Shown: piece after piece, positions 12,060 through 22,867 of the stretch
Numbering within the stretch: the stretch's first letter is position 1
Layout of the letters: each line of letters starts with the position of its first letter
Source: Amborella trichopoda
Lineage: Eukaryota; Streptophyta; Magnoliopsida; Amborellales; Amborellaceae
Length of the DNA stretch: 64,000 nucleotides
Reading direction: 5' to 3'
NCBI RefSeq assembly: GCF_000471905.2
Contig: NW_006498150.1
Coordinates: 1,173,299 to 1,237,298 of the forward strand
Notes under the pieces: model-generated
The model's input: only the letters and a program-made list of their open reading frames with translations
Told to the model about the DNA's origin: nothing
The model's database searches: none
Translations under genes and position numbers: made by a program

Positions 12060-12615
12060 ATGAAGACAAGCCTGAAATACCATGTCCTGCTTATAGTTAA
12101 CCTACTACGTCCTACTTAACAAAGTCTTTCAACAGTGCACACGTTCTATAAAAACCCAAGCCCTGAAACTTATGTAATGGGCATACCAGAACTCACCTAC
12201 TGTCAGGTTTTAAACCACTGAGTAATTTCCAGATAATTACATATCTAAAAATGTTTATGTGTTCGTCCATGTATGAAATGTTTATTTACTTAGTTTTTGG
12301 AGAGGAAATGTTACTTTGGAAGCATTCTAAGCATGCTAGAGGCCAAAAAAAACCTACTAAAAACATCTTACCGGTATCATTATTTTTTTCTTTTGTTTTT
12401 TTTTTTGAAAGAAGAAAACTGACCGATCCCCACATTTGTACATATAAAAATTTATACATCAAAATATGAAAAACTATTGATTTATTGAATTTTTTGAGAG
12501 TAACTACAGAAATACGCTGAGTATGCTAAAGGCATCAAAACCCACAGAAAAGCATATCTGATTTGAAAAACCAACAAGTGATGCGAGATATATACGTGAA
12601 GAAAGTTTTTTTTAT
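12060..12615. other. Gene-free spacer
   Basis: AT-rich sequence beyond the N-terminal end of the viral fossil. No domain, tRNA or repeat structure was recognised. Confidence 0.4.
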
Positions 12616-12999
12616 GGGTATGATTTATATAAGGTATCAACCTTAAATAATCAGAGTAAGGCACACACCTGCCAGAAGATGCAATTCTTGGTTCCAGGAA
12701 CCTCTATGATGGCCTGGGGATCTATTTCCACCCCTAGTTATGTGACTTGAAGCTCAAAAAATGGTGTAGATCGAGGAGATCTATGACCACTTGAAAATCT
12801 TGTAAATGTATAATCTAAATAATGTGTTACAAGATGCGCTATTTTTAGGACTTGAAATCCTTTTTTTTCACATCTATACATCTCAAGGTCAAGATGATCA
12901 ATTGAAAAGTTTTCTATCATAGGGAACAACCTCTTTCGGTAGGTTTTTGAGGTGCACCAAAATTCTATAGTATAAGATGACACCTACTTAAACTTTTGC
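12616..12999. mobile_element. MULE-type MITE, family copy 1
   Basis: A 384-bp element with diverged terminal inverted repeats. The left end is GGGTATGATTTATATAAGG. The right end, reverse complemented, is GCAAAAGTTTAAGTAGGTG. It is flanked by near-identical 9-bp direct repeats: TTTTTTTAT at 12607-12615 and ATTTTTTAT at 13000-13008 (8 of 9). The interior contains the family core TCAAGATGATCAATTG. Terminal G's plus a 9-bp duplication fit Mutator-like elements. Confidence 0.75.
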
Positions 13000-13479
13000 A
13001 TTTTTTATACATCAATACATGAAAGGTGCTGATTGACTGAAATTTTTTGGAGGAAATACTGCTTTTGAAACACTCTTACGCATGCTAGAGGCATAAAAAA
13101 ATATACAAAAACATCTCATTGGCAGATTCCCACATGTATAAATATAACAAAAAATAAATAAAAATCTATAGTCATGAAATGGTTTTAAAAAAAATTCTTA
13201 GTGATTTGTTTGAGAGAATGCAACAAAAAGACAAGATCAAAGAAAGTACAAAAGATCTAGTGAAATTAGTCCGAAGTAAATTTGTTTATATGCATTTAAA
13301 ATGAAAAAAATGAAAGCCATTTTCCCTTACCCAAAGTTTTAATGTCGATCCTGCCAAATATATGATTGGTGTGAATTGAGGCCTCCAATCTCTGTAGTAG
13401 ATTATCAAATGCTCCCAATTTAATTTGATATTCGAAATCTCAGATTTATGATATTTTGGGGATTTTTTTTGGTTTAAAA

Positions 13480-14043
13480 TCAAAGGTATGAATCTGATAG
13501 AGGGCACAAAATAAGGCCTAGGTGCAAATGTTTGGAGTCTTTGGAGCTTTGCATGGACAAGAAAGAGGTGGAGGAGGAGGAGGAGGAGGGAGGGGGGAGG
13601 GGGGGGTGGGGGTGTTGTTGGATTTCCCACCCCGCTTTTATTTCCTGTTGGACTTGTTCCCAACTTGAGGACTCACCGAAATCCGGCTTAAAACCTCTTG
13701 AGTCACTTTTAGGACTTGGGTGGTTTGATTGATATGCTGGACCCCTCCAGAACTGGCAAACTACCATTCCATTTGACTTACTGGAATCCCAATTGGACTC
13801 GGGGAAATTTGAAACACTAGCTGCATTTCTTAGAATGATTTGAACCATTCCAATGAGTCTCCATTTAGTGGCATACTTTCCAAGTGGCCAATTTTTAATT
13901 AGTCCAGAATCAGCTTCGGTCCATAATTTAATGCAACTAAACACTGTGTGAATTTCAGCACAATTTTGTTTTTCTCTTAGAACCCTGCAGAGTGAGGAGG
14001 CTCCAGTTATCAAAAGCAGCCTTCTCATTTGTTGACGAACCAT
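13480..14043 (-). CDS. Unrecognised 187-codon ORF, doubtful
   Basis: This is the longest uninterrupted reading frame in the left third of the window outside the DUF538 gene. It begins MVRQQMRRLLLITGASSLCR and runs through a proline/serine-rich stretch that comes from a GGA-rich low-complexity tract at about 13565-13615. I do not recognise any domain in it. No TATA box or intron structure supports it. It may be a decayed gene fragment or chance, and is listed only because of its length. Confidence 0.15.
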   Translation of the reverse strand: MVRQQMRRLLLITGASSLCRVLREKQNCAEIHTVFSCIKLWTEADSGLIKNWPLGKYATKWRLIGMVQIILRNAASVSNFPESNWDSSKSNGMVVCQFWRGPAYQSNHPSPKSDSRGFKPDFGESSSWEQVQQEIKAGWEIQQHPHPPLPPPSSSSSSTSFLSMQSSKDSKHLHLGLILCPLSDSYL

Positions 14044-16340
14044 TTGTTTAAACTGGTTTTACCCAGCTAGCCCCAGGGTGATGCTTGACATTTTGGGCTG
14101 TGTAATTGGTGTATTCTCTCTCAGAAGGAGATTTATTGCCTTAATAGGACTAGATGGTCCATTGACATCTTCCACATTGTTCAAAGTATTGATCCACCAA
14201 ATAAGTTTTCTGAGGATGTAGCAGTTTTGCTAAAACATGGGTATTATGTTCTTTCAATGGACTTGAAGACCTATGGGAATCGTTAACACAGTAAAGTGCA
14301 GGGAGTTTCCTATGTCCAAATGGACTGGATACACCTCTCCATTTCTCTATCCTGATTCCAAACTGTCATGCATGGATTTACTGATGTTGAATCTAGCCAT
14401 TGCTGATTTCCATGTAACTTTAGGAGATGCTCATTTCCACATTACAGCTCGTATACATTTCCTGTTATCTTGGTGTTCGAGATCCACCCTCGAATTAGCA
14501 TATAATGCGATATTCAATCGCTTATAAGTATTTGACATATTCTTCCTGTTCAATTCAAACAAAACCAAAATTATAATATTTTCTCAGAAGAGTACGGCAA
14601 ATAACTGAGTGAAAATGTGCTAATCAATTGAGGAGACACAGAGTCGATTGAATTCTCTTGAATGGTTTTTAAAACTGCTTCATTTGAAATGTGTTATGTA
14701 TGGATCTTCTTTGAAGCATTTCAAGCTTTGAAAAGAATTCAGTGACTGCCATTTGCAGATTGGAACGTTTCCGTAGTGTCAAAAACTTCTAAATGAGTTA
14801 CATAGATTTTATTTTATTTTTTATTTTGTGCATTGCAAACTTCAAGAAAAAGTTAAGGGGCTCCTTGTTGGATGTTTTGTGTACAGACGATGAGATCTTT
14901 GTATATTCACATTGTCCTATAACCATGCAAAACCTGATCTTATGCCTTTGGGTTCTTAAACCACAGAATCAATTTTGAGAGGCTATGTCTTCTTTCGGTC
15001 AGATTTGTTGGATGTCAGTTTAGTATTCAAAATTTACTGGATGTTTTTGCTTTTGATGTTTAATCTGACCTTGAATGCCATGAACAGAGTTGATTCTTTC
15101 AAATCCTACATTTAATCATCAATGTTTTTTTTCCTTTACTTCTTGTTGATCCAATCATATGTAGATATTAGTGATGGCAATATGATTGTTTGCAAGGAAA
15201 TATATACTTATGGTTACCATGACATTTACAATGGGTTAAGACATTCTGAACTTGAATAGGTCTGGACTAGAGGCAACCAGGACATCATGGAAGCCTGTTT
15301 CCAGTTTCTGGGAAGGGTGTTTTCCCATAGAAATATCATACTTAGTATTCTCTTTAATTGCGTTTCTGTTATTGGGAATACTTTTTATTCTTATCTGGTA
15401 TTTACTTAATGAAATTCAAACAATAAATCTTCTGAAACAATGAAACATGCATTAGCCCATTAAGTGACAAAATCAAAATCAGTCCTTGTAGACTGGGTTT
15501 TGCAAGCTTGTTATTGTATAGATGTTTATTCCAATTTTGCAAAATGCAGCTAGTAGTCTCTGATTTTCATATCGCTTACTATAGTCTTAGGTCTTATTCC
15601 ACAAGGCTACAGATTGTCATGCTGCGTCTTGCATACTTTCTGCTATTGATATCCATTTGACTGATCTAATTCGTTTGACTGATTCTTGTTCCTTTTGCAG
15701 CTGCCACATCCTACGCGAGAAATAACGATGCTGCTCACTGATTGAGGTCCATTTCAGGCTCTCTAATGGCAGATCAAACTGTATTTGAGGCCTCTTAAAC
15801 AGTAATTGGATCGCATGCTCCGCTATGGTTTTTATAATCACAAGTTATCTCAGTAGTTTATACTCATGTTCACCATTGTGAAGCCCACTTTTAGTCTGTA
15901 TTTCTTGTATAACCCATCCCTTGACTTATTTACAGCAAATTGCCTCCAGTTTGTATCGTTGAGATATGGTTGTGTGCAAACAATTGTAAGTGTCTATTAT
16001 TAGTGCCGGAGCGTGTCATTGATGTTTGACAATCCTTCATGCATCTATATCTAAATCAACACTTATTAGTGAGCGTTCTTGATCTTCATATATTTCCCTT
16101 ATATGTATGCTTTATTGGTTTGTATCCTATTCAAGTATTTGGGTTTTCTACAATTTGCTAGCACTTCTTCAACCATCCAATGCCAACATTGGATGGTTGG
16201 AAAATGCCTTTCCTCATCTCAATGTCCATTAATTTGTTCTTCTTATAGACTTTGGGTGGTCGATACCCCCCAAAGTCTTTGGTTGACATCTGGCAGTCGG
16301 GGAGGAGCTAGAAAACTGGAGGGAGCCCAAATGCTATAGC
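14044..16340. other. Possible decayed host gene, unidentified
   Basis: The base composition here is more gene-like than the surrounding AT-rich repeats. Several short plus-strand stretches read as plausible protein, for example LLKHGYYVLSMDLKTYGN near 14230-14280. A hydrophobic segment (YLVFSLIAFLLLGILFILIW) occurs near 15335-15395. A good acceptor-like site, CTTTTGCAG, is at about 15693-15701. No continuous exon set could be assembled and no family was recognised. Two short perfect hairpins close the region, at 16170-16199 and 16248-16277. Confidence 0.2.
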
Positions 16341-17760
16341 AAAATACTCAAATTATTTTTCCTTTTAATGTGCTTTCAATAAGGTTGATTAGCAATCATG
16401 CACTCCAGCCATGATCTGAAATGTTGGAGTTTTGTTCAAATTATTGACATTCCATGAAATACTGAATACCCATCTTTTGAATTGTTGCTGGTGTGCAGCT
16501 AGGGCTGGCAATCAGGGCAACTCGACCGGCAGACCCGGCAGGTCAACCCTACTTGGGTCTGGCTTTAAGTCCCAGTCCTAGTCCAAAAGTCAGGTTGCCA
16601 CCCAACCCACGTGGACCCAAGAGTTTGCCACCTAATCCAAACAATTTGGTGTATGTAAGATACACAAGTTTGGTGTGATTGTAGTCTTTGGCTGTCCATT
16701 CAAGGCACCTTGAGATTGGAGTTTTACCTTTTCACGCCAGGTTACCTCTTGATTAGGTCAAGGCTTTATTTTCTAAAATGCCTTTTTATTCTTTTAAGTT
16801 TATTTTTGGAAAGAAAAATAATTCTTCCTTTTTGTCTTGCTGACATCAGACATCAGATGTAGCAAGTTTCCCTCCAACTATCCACCTGAAAAACTTTGGT
16901 CCAGGGCCTTTCCACTTTAACCATTGTCTCTCTCTCCTACCGAAAACATTAAGGCCCTCTCTGCCAAAAACACCCGCCATTTAACATCCCCCCCGCCCCC
17001 CCCCCCCCCCCGGGTCCTACCCTTTTACTGTAATGTTCATAGCCTCAGATATGAGAGAGCTTTGGCCTTTCTACTGCCTTTTGTAGTGTGCGGTTGTTTA
17101 AAGGGAATCTCTACAGAAGCTCTGAACCCACCTTCTCTTCTTCCTTCTCTTCTTCATCTTCATCTTCATCCTCTTCATTTGAGCAACACCACTTACTGCC
17201 ACAAGTTTTCATATCTCCTTTTGGTTATAACTCAGTTTTCTTGTATCAATTTCTGTTGTTATGTTTCTTTTTGTCGTCTTTGTCCATTAGCTGTAGCTTC
17301 CCAAAAAATCTCATTTTCCGATAACGTAAAGGCCCAAAGATTAACAACGTTCTCTAGCTCTTCATATTTGACAACCTGATATTTGTTTTCATCAATAGCC
17401 TTAATCAATGCGTGCGTCTGTCCATCAGTTTTCAAAATGTAAAATGGTGAAAGCTAGCTCGAGATCAGAGAATCTTGTAAAGTCATGAATTGTATGGGAT
17501 GAGAAATTCTTAGTTGAGTTTTACATTGAGAGAGAAGGGAGGGGTGGCTCGGGATACAAGTCAGGGAGGAGAAAGAGGAGAGAGTTGTGTTTTAGCAGAG
17601 AGAGAGAGAGAGATAGAGAGAGAGAGAGAAACGACAGGTGCAAATAGAAGCTTATGGTAAGCTCTTGTTTAAGCAAGAAAGGCAGAAAATGAGAAATATT
17701 CAATTTTATTCACTTAAAATAAACTTTAGCATATAAAAGGAAATTTTAGAGAATTAAGCC
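16340..17760. other. Gene-free repeats and low-complexity sequence
   Basis: 16495-16625 holds a block of diverged GGTC/ACCC words of the type also seen at 19090-19230 and 19800-19945. 16987-17012 is a C-rich homopolymer run. 17140-17180 is a CTT-rich run that yields poly-serine in one frame. 17600-17630 is a (GA)n tract. The plus-strand ORFs at 16924-17379 are low-complexity artefacts. Confidence 0.4.
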
Positions 17761-17769
17761 TCTTTGACC

Positions 17770-18180
17770 TGCTGAGGAGGTTATCCATGGGCATAAACAA
17801 CCTTGAAGTATTTTTCTATGTTCAAGAGGAAGGTTTCCAAGTCCCTGACACTCCTCGCTCCCTCAATCACTTTGCACTTGAGTACTCGAACCCACAACAG
17901 CTCAAGAAAAACTTGGTGATCTATTCAATGTCCTCTTCATAAGACTGAACTCCTTGATCAATATCTTGAGGTTCTTCTTGAACATGTCTTTGAGTACAAC
18001 AAAAATAGCCTTTAGGTCTCCCATCCAAGTTTTCTATGCACTAATTTGCTGCTCTTGGGTAGCCACAAGTCTGTCAAGCTATGAAGTGAGAGTCACAACA
18101 CTCTTCTACAAGGCAATGACTCAAGTAACCACTTGGTTATGTTGCCCAAATCGCTCTTACACGAGCCATACAGTTTTATA
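17770..18180 (-). mobile_element. Ty3/gypsy-type gag fragment, broken
   Basis: The minus strand encodes a short stretch (about 17790-17885) containing KVIEGARSVRDLETFLLNIE followed by KYFKVV. This resembles the GARNAKELENFLWDMEQYFKA signature at the start of many plant Ty3/gypsy gag domains. The rest of the stretch reads as decayed gag. No LTR or pol sequence is seen on either side. It is an old, broken fragment. Confidence 0.5.
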
Positions 18181-19089
18181 CTGAAGGGCCAAGCTATTTT
18201 CTATTTAGCTAAACCGTTCGGCCTTGAGTTAGGCTCCTTAGAGTCAAGTTCAATCTTCGTCTGCGCTGCACCGCACCTCACTCACACATAATGCACACAT
18301 GGCTCAATTGGTTCGAAGGGTCGTGACCCAACTTTATTACTCTGCACCATAGATGCCCCAACTAAAGTATGTACCTGGGTTTATATTATAAAATTGTCTA
18401 TAAAGAAACTATATATCTTTTGTATATGAAGGTTACAATCGTTTTTGTTTTTAAAATTTCAAAATTGATAATTGTAAGAGTGTTATTGAATAGACAAAGT
18501 TTTAAAAAAAAAAAAATTTCTTAGACTGTTTCACTCGAAGCCATCAAATTTAACATCTAATGAGTAAGAATGAGTGTGACTTCCATAGAAAATCTTGAGA
18601 ATCCCTTATATTAAAACCATATTACAACTTTTGAATTTCAAATACAAATGGACGTTATATAGCCAACCTCTGCGAGGTCTTGACAATTATATGCACCCAT
18701 GAGTTCTGAGCACGCCACAATGGGTGAAGTGAGGGTTACTAGCCATGCTCAGTGTATAGGTGCACCATCCAAATAGTCATCACCATCCAAATAGTCATCC
18801 ATTTCACAATTCAGCTGTGTGGCAGTAAGGCTCGAGTCCTGACGCACCATGTTCTGTACCCAACGTCTCGACTATGGTGGGCTCCAGCCTTGATTTTCCT
18901 GGTCATAGAGATTCGTTGGCCTAAAGAACTACATCCCCCGGAGCGAAAATTCTGTACGGCAAAGTGGCGTAAACATTGCGTACGTGCGGGTCATTCATTC
19001 AATTGCTGCATGCGCCGAAGGAGGTTCCTGCACTTAGCATACAAACACCACGTTGAAAGTATTGACACGTACCATATTCCAGTGTCCCC

Positions 19090-19945
19090 CCTCACCCCTT
19101 GGATGGCAATGGACCTGGACCTGACCTGGGTTTGGATATGGATTCAAAAATTGTACTTAACAGGTCGGGTCGACCCGAATACTATTCAGTGGGTTTGTGT
19201 AGACCCAACCCAAATAGTGTTGATATTTAAATAATATTTAATAGATCATCATCATCATTTTAGCTCTTTTCCAATTAATTGGGGTTAGCTGCATGATTTT
19301 TGGTTCTCTATTATGTTCTATTACATGTCATATCTTCAGTGAGGCTATAAATCCCCATATCTTTTCGGACCATTTCCAATCACGTCCTTTTGGGCCTGCC
19401 CATTGCCCTTTTCAGTCCTTCCACTTGAACTAACTCTCATCTCCTAACAAGTATTGTATTTGTTTGGTGCCACACATGACCAACCCCCCTAAGTCTGCGC
19501 TCTTTCATTTTATAGCCTATTGTTGCCACGTTTAAATTCTCTCGAATAGATTCATTTCGAATTCTATCCTTTCTTGTCTTGTCACTCATCCATCTCAACA
19601 TCCTCTTCTCCGCTACACTCATTTTATGGGTATATTGTTTTTTGTACGTCCAACATTCCGCCTCATAAGCATAATATTTAAATATAACTATAAGAATACA
19701 TTTTAGTTATAATATTTAAATAACACATATATATTTAACAAATTTATGTATGTTTAAATATATAGATATTTCAATTTTTGGGGCAAGTATGATTAGGTTT
19801 GGTCGGGTCTGGGTCCGGATCCAGGTCCCACATTATATCTTCGGGTAAGGGTCTGGGCCCCTTGACTTCAGGTATGGGTCTGGGTCCCATAATATTTTTT
19901 TGGGTTTGGGCTTGGGGTCCAACCGGATTAGGAGCTAACCCAACC
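19090..19945. repeat. GGGTC/GACCC-rich repeat split by a LINE insertion
   Basis: The two halves (about 19090-19241 and 19682-19945) share words such as GGTCGGGTC, GACCCGAA and GGTCTGGGTCC with AT-rich DNA between. The LINE at 19242-19670 separates them. Related blocks occur at 16495-16625, 55940-56120 and 58925-59060. This looks like a dispersed non-autonomous repeat family of unknown class. Confidence 0.45.
19242..19670 (-). mobile_element. RTE-type LINE 3' end, third copy, with TSD
   Basis: The minus strand encodes the family's C-terminal motif: MSVAEKRMLRWMSDKTRKDR, then RIRNESIRENLNVATIGYKM. The 3' end is at the left and carries a (GAT)n tail (ATCATCATCATC on the plus strand at about 19244). 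An exact 11-bp duplication, ATAATATTTAA, flanks it at 19231-19241 and 19671-19681, which fixes both borders. It is 5'-truncated to 429 bp. Confidence 0.85.
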
Positions 19946-20224
19946 TGTTGCCGCCCCTACCCTTCCCTCTCTCCATATATCTCTTCGAATACGCACGTGG
20001 GAGCTAAATATGTTGAGCAAAAATCGATTAGATAAATATTTAGCAAAAGGAAAAGAAAATAAAACACGTGGTGCTAGTCACAAATCTTAAGCACCCACTC
20101 GTTATTTTTTTGTTTTTAAACTTTAACTCGGACACAATGGCACGTGCTTGCGTGTTGAATTGGTGACCCATTTTGCCCCGATTCACACCGAATACTGAAC
20201 GGGCTAGTTCAATATCAATCGCCA

Positions 20225-20645
20225 AAAGATATTCCACTCCTGCGGGAGTACGCTGTGCGTTTTACTCCCTTGGGTAAAGTGAATTAACTTTAGAATCCTC
20301 GCAAATTCTGGGACATAACCTCTTCAACCCATAGTTTAACGTCATTAAAAAGAGTTTTCTAATGATACGGTATGTGAACTTAAGAAAATAATATTTTGAG
20401 ATTGAATAGACGATCCAAATTTTAGATGGTGAAATCTAAGTGCTAAAAACCTCAAATTTTTATTATTTTTAAAATAAACATCTAATAATTCTTCAGTGGT
20501 TACCGAAATTTCAGATCGAAACAATCCTCCCATGTTGGTCTTCTGACCGAGGGAATAAGAGTAAACTATGCTTCTGAAAGAGCATAGATTTTCTGACTAA
20601 GGGAGTAGAAGTAAATTGTGCTCCCAAAGGAGGAGCATACCATAC
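20225..20645. repeat. Probable fold-back MITE
   Basis: The left end is GCGGGAGTACGCTGTGCG followed by TTTACTCCCTTGG. It has an inverted counterpart at the right end, where the reverse complement reads TTTGGGAGCACAATTTAC followed by TTCTACTCCCTTAG. The arms are diverged and no target duplication was identified. A similar short hairpin (ATGCTC-TCGCG-GGAGCAT) occurs alone at about 34361-34382. Confidence 0.45.
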
Positions 20646-21215
20646 CCGCATATATCAATTACATCTCGAATCTTGGACCAACCTAACTAATCCTATCACA
20701 CGAAACAAACTTAATTACTTGAGCAATTCATATGAGGAATCGATACTACCAAACTGGGCCAGACCTAAAAATCTGGTCATTTCATGGCGCTCCAAACCTA
20801 ATTATTTTTGTTTTTAGTGTCTAATCCTATAAAATAATCACTAAATCTGGCGCATTATGGAAAGTCTATTGCCTTTGTGCCTGCCAACTCTTTTCTTTTT
20901 TATTATCAAGGATCTACTACATTACACTAGCTAATTCGAAGTCATGAGAAGCACCTAGATACATAAATATAAATAAAATCCTACACTTTAGGACCTTCCA
21001 TTCCTTTCAATAATAAATGGCACTCCACAAGTAAGCCACACGTGTCACTGTTTTGGTACAAAATCATTTGCCCTTTCCCTCTCTTTCCAATCAAGCTAAG
21101 CTACTCGTTCAACTCTCCCTCCATTCCTTTGACTCCACAAAATAATTTACTCCGATGGAATAAAATCAGTAAAAGTTTGTCATTGAAAAAAAATAAGCTA
21201 AGTAAAAATTTGCAG

Positions 21216-21223
21216 TATAAAAG
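21216..21223 (+). promoter_or_regulatory. TATA box of the DUF761-like gene
   Basis: TATAAAAG lies 60 bp upstream of the ATG at 21276. A start about 30 bp downstream of it would leave a leader of roughly 30 nt, a normal arrangement for a plant TATA promoter. It supports treating the short ORF as a real gene. Confidence 0.55.
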
Positions 21224-21275
21224 GACATGGGGTATAATCTTTGAAGGAGAACTTCATTGTTGATTTGGGGTGGAT

Positions 21276-21488
21276 ATGAGAATGTCCTCAGATTGGAAGG
21301 CATTGAAGGAAGCATCAGAGGCATACATTCGTCGGTTCCATGACCGTCGAAGGAGAGAGGTCGGCGTCCCCGAGCAAGCAGCCGGGGACGTGAACGAGAA
21401 GGCAGAGGCGTTTATAAGAAATTATCGTCGAAAGTTGCAGGTCCAAAAGGAGCAATTGCACCAGGAGATTATGGCTGGAGGGTCTTGA
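21276..21488 (+). CDS. DUF761-like small protein
   Basis: This 70-residue intronless ORF starts at the first ATG after the TATA box; a second in-frame ATG is at 21282. The N-terminal part (SSDWKALKEASEAYIRRFHD) is a charged amphipathic helix. The C-terminal part, NEKAEAFIRNYRRKLQVQKE, matches the DUF761 signature of a helix reading ADxFIxxFRxQLxLQ near the chain end. DUF761 proteins are plant specific; longer members include the 'cotton fibre' proteins, and many short members are of unknown function. The coding part is richer in G+C than its surroundings, as expected for a functional gene in this AT-rich window. A bZIP or DNA-binding role is not supported. The gene stands alone, with repeats on both sides. 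Confidence 0.75.
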   Translation: MRMSSDWKALKEASEAYIRRFHDRRRREVGVPEQAAGDVNEKAEAFIRNYRRKLQVQKEQLHQEIMAGGS

Positions 21489-22860
21489 ATATTCTAACCA
21501 GCAATAACTTCTAGTAGTAGTTTCTTAGGTAAAGATGTAGTCCTTAGTTGAGGGTGTTTTCCTGCTTTATCTCTTCATTTGTGTGACATAGATATCGAAG
21601 TGCCGTAGTAATGCTGTTGTCCTTATGAAGGATAGAAATATGGCAAAGGAATAGAGAGATTTCATAACGCGACTGTTCTACTATAGTACCACCAATTGGT
21701 GTGAAAAACATTTCGTACCTAATCACACGAGGGACTTCTTTCATTGAAAATATTTTCAAAAAATTTTTTTCATATAAACCAAACGTGCCTAACAAAATAT
21801 TGGCTGATTTGGGAGGGATCTACTTGCTCAAGCTCAACCAAACTAGAGCTCCATGGTTCAAAGTCAAGGTCGTGCCTGTCCAATGGGGAGCCTGCTATTA
21901 TCGGTTGCATGAATGGTGTCAATGTCCACCACAGTAATTATGTCCTCAAAGAAGATTATTTAGGACACATTTGTTTACAAGGAGTCATGGCTTCCATCAC
22001 TGTTGTAATTCCCTCATGTTATTGCCAGAAGTACGATGTTGTTTTGAAAGTTGGCTTCTCAAGCATCTTAAACAATGTCAAAACAATACATTTTCATTTT
22101 TGAGAAGCCATGGCTTCCATGCTAACCCATAAAAGTCGCGGCTTCCAAATTATGGTATTTCTTGAAACAAAATGCACCCTAAGTGGACCACAAAGGGGAA
22201 AAACTGTACAATAATAAGGGCCTCCTTATGTGGTTGTTTGCTCATGATTCCCATAATTTTCCAAACTTAAAATGCGATGAGGGGCACTACCCAAATTCGA
22301 AAACAAACGGTTGTTAACAAAATGAAATTTCAAACTGAAGGTCACGCCAAAGCCAAACAAAGGTTCCAGGGAAATGTCCCTATTGTCGACTCCAAATGCA
22401 CAATTTCGACATATGGGACCACAATACACAATGTAAATAAGTACACTTATAATATCAAACAAATAAATAGTTAATGTGAACATTTACTAAAATTACATCT
22501 AGAGAGGGCAAAATCTAAACCTCATAAGGTGACCTGGATAAGGATTGGCCAGAGGACATATAACTGAAATTTTCAATTTTCCTAAAACCAAATATATATA
22601 TTTTGCTTTCACATTTGAATAAATTTCACATGTCCTTAAGCATCCACCACTTATTCCCATTGTGGGACAATGCAGACTTACCTTGTGAATCACTATCATT
22701 TGGATCTATTGATAAACTTTAATGTTCTTTATTGAGAAAATAGTGCAAATACTATGCTTATGTGGGAGAATAATGTACACTTACTACCCAGGCAGTGACT
22801 TATATAGGAGGACTTTTTTAATATGAAATTTTGGGAACAACTTCAAGATGAAAAATAGCT
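21489..22860. other. Gene-free spacer
   Basis: Moderately AT-rich DNA downstream of the DUF761 gene. Short ORFs occur on both strands (for example 21744-22103), but none has a recognisable domain. Two GAGAAGCCATGGCTTCC-like words near 21980-22140 in inverted arrangement hint at a diverged MITE. Confidence 0.3.
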
Positions 22861-22867
22861 TTTGAGT

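Larger units (their letters stand above)
6467..12060 (-). mobile_element. Endogenous Caulimoviridae fossil (petuvirus/florendovirus-like), broken
   Basis: Reading the minus strand from high to low coordinates gives the order of a plant pararetrovirus polyprotein. First come weakly conserved N-terminal parts (about 12050-10600). Next is a coat-protein region with the family-typical GWWDHYFTKEERQ (about 9990-10015), then a CCHC-type zinc knuckle remnant KKKGHYANIC (about 9290-9345). Last is a reverse transcriptase region (about 6470-6890) with the catalytic-box motif YIDDVLV at about 6640. No LTRs are seen at the ends, and no tRNA-Met primer site was found by eye. The element is broken many times and interrupted by later insertions at about 7141-7435 and about 7898-8757. 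The degree of decay suggests an old insertion. Family placement rests on the GWWDHY and RT motifs; the genus is inference. Confidence 0.8.

Noticed and set aside
16924-17379. Proline- and serine-rich plus-strand ORFs
   Set aside because: Produced by the C-run and CTT repeats, with no domain or codon bias.
20040-20237. 65-codon minus-strand ORF
   Set aside because: Short, AT-driven, with no domain; overlaps the edge of a probable MITE.
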